From positions 1 through 7,534 of the forward strand of contig DAOVHJ010000120.1 of assembly GCA_030671945.1 (NCBI GenBank): a DNA stretch of 7,534 nt. Direction: 5' to 3'. This stretch comes from Candidatus Heimdallarchaeota archaeon. GTDB lineage: Archaea; Asgardarchaeota; Heimdallarchaeia; JABLTI01. The notes beneath the pieces were generated by a model. That model saw only the letters and a program-made list of their open reading frames with translations, was not told the origin of the DNA and ran no database searches. Position 1 is the stretch's first letter. The number at the start of each line of letters is the position of its first letter. Positions 5,562 to 7,534 of the stretch are shown one piece after another. Both the position numbers and the translations under genes were made by a program.

Positions 5562-7534
5562 TTGTCTGAGGAAAATAAAGATACAATTTTCATTGTGCCG
5601 TCTACACATTGGGATCGTGAGTGGTACCTACCATTCCAATCTTTTCGAACACAACTCGTCCATTTAATAGATAAATTACTCGAGAGTCTCTCAAAAAAAG
5701 ATTACAATTTCATGCTAGATGGGCAAACGATAATATTGGAAGACTACTTTGAGATTCGACCTGAAAGAAAAGAGGAATTGTTAACCAGTATCAGGAAAGG
5801 CAAAGTTGATGTTGGTCCTTGGTATATACGGCCAGATGAATGGTTGGTTGGACAAGAGAGTTTAGTACGTAACCTTGAGATAAGCATAGATTTAGCGAAT
5901 GAATTTGAAATCCCGCTTATGAATATTGGTTATTTACCAGATCAATTTGGACACACAAGAGCTATTCCGCAGCTCTTAGCAGATTTAACCTCTTTTGATG
6001 CAACTATGATTTGGAGAGGTGTTGGTCCAGAAATAACTACTGTTCCTTTTATCTGGAAGAGTCATCAGAATGCAAAAACTAGCATTTTATGTAATTACAT
6101 GCCTTTTGGATATGGTAATGCAGCTTCGTTACCAGAAACATTAACAGAATTAGAAGAAGCTATTAAACAAAAAGTGGAAAATTTGAAACCATTCTCTCCT
6201 ATTAACACATATTTACTAATGAATGGCACAGACCATACACTACCTCAAGATCTTCTGATAGACTTGGTTCCAAAAATCACTATTGAGAACTCAAGGATCA
6301 AAATTTCTTTGTTAAATGAATATCTTCAGCAATTGAAACAGAGAATGGTGAAAGAAAATTATCCAGCACCAATTTACTCCGGAGAATTTCGATCCTCTGT
6401 TCGAGCACCACTTTTGCAAGATACTTATTCTGCAAGAATGTGGATTAAACAATGGGATAACAAAATTGAGGATTTACTTGTTCATTTCGTAGAACCAATT
6501 CATACATACTTACACTTACAAAAACAACTGGATTATCCTGTCTCCTATCTGAATTTAGCATGGAAATGGTTATTGAAAAACCAACCTCATGATTCGATTT
6601 GCGGTTGTTCCGTTGATCAGACACATGAAGAAATGAAAGCCAGATATTATTGGGCAGAGGATATTGCTAATAATCAAATAAGTGAAGCAATTGAACACAT
6701 TCATAAAAATAGAAAAGATAGCAAAGAATCATCTTTACTTGCTTTTAACCCAACAAACAGCTCTGAAATTCCTAATCTCGTTGAGTTCAGCATTTCAGCA
6801 AAGCACGAAATAAAAGCTGTTGAAGATCAGTTTGGTAATGAGTTTGAAATCCAACCTTTGAAATCAACCGAGAGAATATTCTTTGAGGGTACAATGAAGC
6901 CATACATGATTAGAACAGGATTAAAAATGCTTCCTGGGAGAAAATTAATGGACATTTATATTAATGAAGCTTTCATCTCTGAAAGTTCTGATCCGAAAAC
7001 TTGTAATATCACGATTATTTGTGGAGAAGAACCAATAGGTGAATTTAATCCTCAAGAGATGATTGAGCAAGCATATGAAATGCTTGATAGCAAGAAATAT
7101 CATCAGTATCACATAAAAGTAACATTCGGATCCGAACAATCCTTCATTTCTCTTTTACCTTTGAAAGCTTGGAGTTTTAACAAGTTACAATTAAAAGAAA
7201 AAGTAACTAGAAAAGAAGTATATCCGCAATTTGAAGTAAGCAAAAACACAATAACAAATCAATTTTACAAGATTACCTTCAATAAAAATGGAACTTTTGA
7301 TATTTTAGATAAAACAACAAATACACTTTATGAACAACAACATTGTTTCGAAGACTATGGTGACAGAGGAGATGAGTACACATTTGGTAGATTGGCACCA
7401 TCCGATCCTAAAATTTCTAAAGTAAAGAGAAAAATAGTGAATAATAGGCCATTATTCTGTGATATTCAACAAGAACTAATTTTAGAAACATATTTTGAAG
7501 TTGATGATAAGAGAGAGAAAAGAATTGGTTCAGC
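5562..7534 (+). CDS. GH38 alpha-mannosidase, MngB-like, 3'-partial (657 codons in window)
   Basis: This is a zinc-dependent retaining glycoside hydrolase of family 38, removing alpha-mannosyl residues. The frame is open from the TTG at 5562 to the window edge. In order: the N-terminal zinc motif HWDREWYLPFQ with H16 and D18; GYLPDQFGH with the predicted nucleophile and zinc ligand D127; NGTDHTLPQ at 221-229; the helical middle domain with GEFRSS and DTYSARMWIKQWD; QPHDSICGCSVDQTHEEM with the fourth zinc ligand H343; and the start of the C-terminal beta domain with FEDYGDRGDEYTFG, near the window end. The HDSICGCSVD and GDRGDEY stretches resemble E. coli MngB, the mannosylglycerate-type hydrolase. 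Family members run about 850-1000 residues, so roughly 200-300 residues are missing. There is no signal peptide, so it should act in the cytosol on an imported substrate. Whether it prefers phosphorylated or plain mannosides cannot be told; no PTS gene is present here, which favours plain ones. Confidence 0.92.
   Translation, partial: MSEENKDTIFIVPSTHWDREWYLPFQSFRTQLVHLIDKLLESLSKKDYNFMLDGQTIILEDYFEIRPERKEELLTSIRKGKVDVGPWYIRPDEWLVGQESLVRNLEISIDLANEFEIPLMNIGYLPDQFGHTRAIPQLLADLTSFDATMIWRGVGPEITTVPFIWKSHQNAKTSILCNYMPFGYGNAASLPETLTELEEAIKQKVENLKPFSPINTYLLMNGTDHTLPQDLLIDLVPKITIENSRIKISLLNEYLQQLKQRMVKENYPAPIYSGEFRSSVRAPLLQDTYSARMWIKQWDNKIEDLLVHFVEPIHTYLHLQKQLDYPVSYLNLAWKWLLKNQPHDSICGCSVDQTHEEMKARYYWAEDIANNQISEAIEHIHKNRKDSKESSLLAFNPTNSSEIPNLVEFSISAKHEIKAVEDQFGNEFEIQPLKSTERIFFEGTMKPYMIRTGLKMLPGRKLMDIYINEAFISESSDPKTCNITIICGEEPIGEFNPQEMIEQAYEMLDSKKYHQYHIKVTFGSEQSFISLLPLKAWSFNKLQLKEKVTRKEVYPQFEVSKNTITNQFYKITFNKNGTFDILDKTTNTLYEQQHCFEDYGDRGDEYTFGRLAPSDPKISKVKRKIVNNRPLFCDIQQELILETYFEVDDKREKRIGS

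Noticed and set aside
6945..7139. Minus-strand open frame of 64 codons opposite the GH38 gene
   Set aside because: It lies wholly opposite a continuous GH38 reading frame and shows no recognisable motif.
1..7534. CRISPR array, tRNA, insertion sequence or defence cassette
   Set aside because: No regularly spaced repeats, tRNA-like cloverleaf sequence or transposase motifs were seen. The HerA-like ATPase alone, without a nuclease or Sir2 partner in the window, does not support a defence call.

Overview
The window is AT-rich (roughly one third G+C by eye) and densely coded. It most likely comes from an archaeon. The points in favour are a HerA-type P-loop ATPase, a TATA-like element (ATATTTAAAC) about 55 bases before a gene start with no bacterial -35/-10 pair, Shine-Dalgarno matches to the GGAGGTGA core, and GTG and TTG starts. 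The mix of genes (ZmaR-like GNAT, lysophospholipase-type hydrolase, GPH-type transporter, GH38 mannosidase) would fit an Asgard or other heterotrophic mesophilic archaeon. That lineage guess is inference only; no rRNA or phylogenetic marker is present.

Layout: (1) 10-1350 (+), HerA/DUF87 ATPase, possibly missing its 5' end because its frame is open to base 1. (2) 1466-2248 (+), a GNAT acetyltransferase with its own TATA-like promoter. (3) 2258-3118 (-), an alpha/beta hydrolase that converges on the GNAT gene with a 9-base gap. (4) A divergent control region, about 3119-3283. (5) A tight operon on the + strand: a 12-helix GPH/MelB-type sugar transporter (3284-4684), a TIM-barrel metal enzyme of the xylose isomerase-like/AP endonuclease 2 superfamily (best start 4686, one base after the transporter stop), and a GH38 alpha-mannosidase that starts at a TTG (5562) and runs off the right edge. 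The GH38 frame is open for 657 codons with all zinc and nucleophile motifs intact.

The operon reads as an uptake-and-cleavage module. The transporter would bring in a small mannoside, the cytosolic GH38 enzyme (no signal peptide, MngB-like motifs) would release mannose, and the TIM-barrel protein would isomerise or epimerise a sugar. The TIM-barrel protein also shares motif layout with the cobamide-remodelling phosphodiesterase CbiR as I remember it, so its role is open. The three left-hand genes have no evident functional tie to the operon or to one another.

No tRNA, rRNA, CRISPR array, insertion sequence or long repeat was seen, and no stretch above 300 bases lacks a gene. I see no wholly new system; the most unusual points are the operon combination, its consecutive non-ATG, coupled starts, and a short upstream reading frame overlapping the GNAT start.
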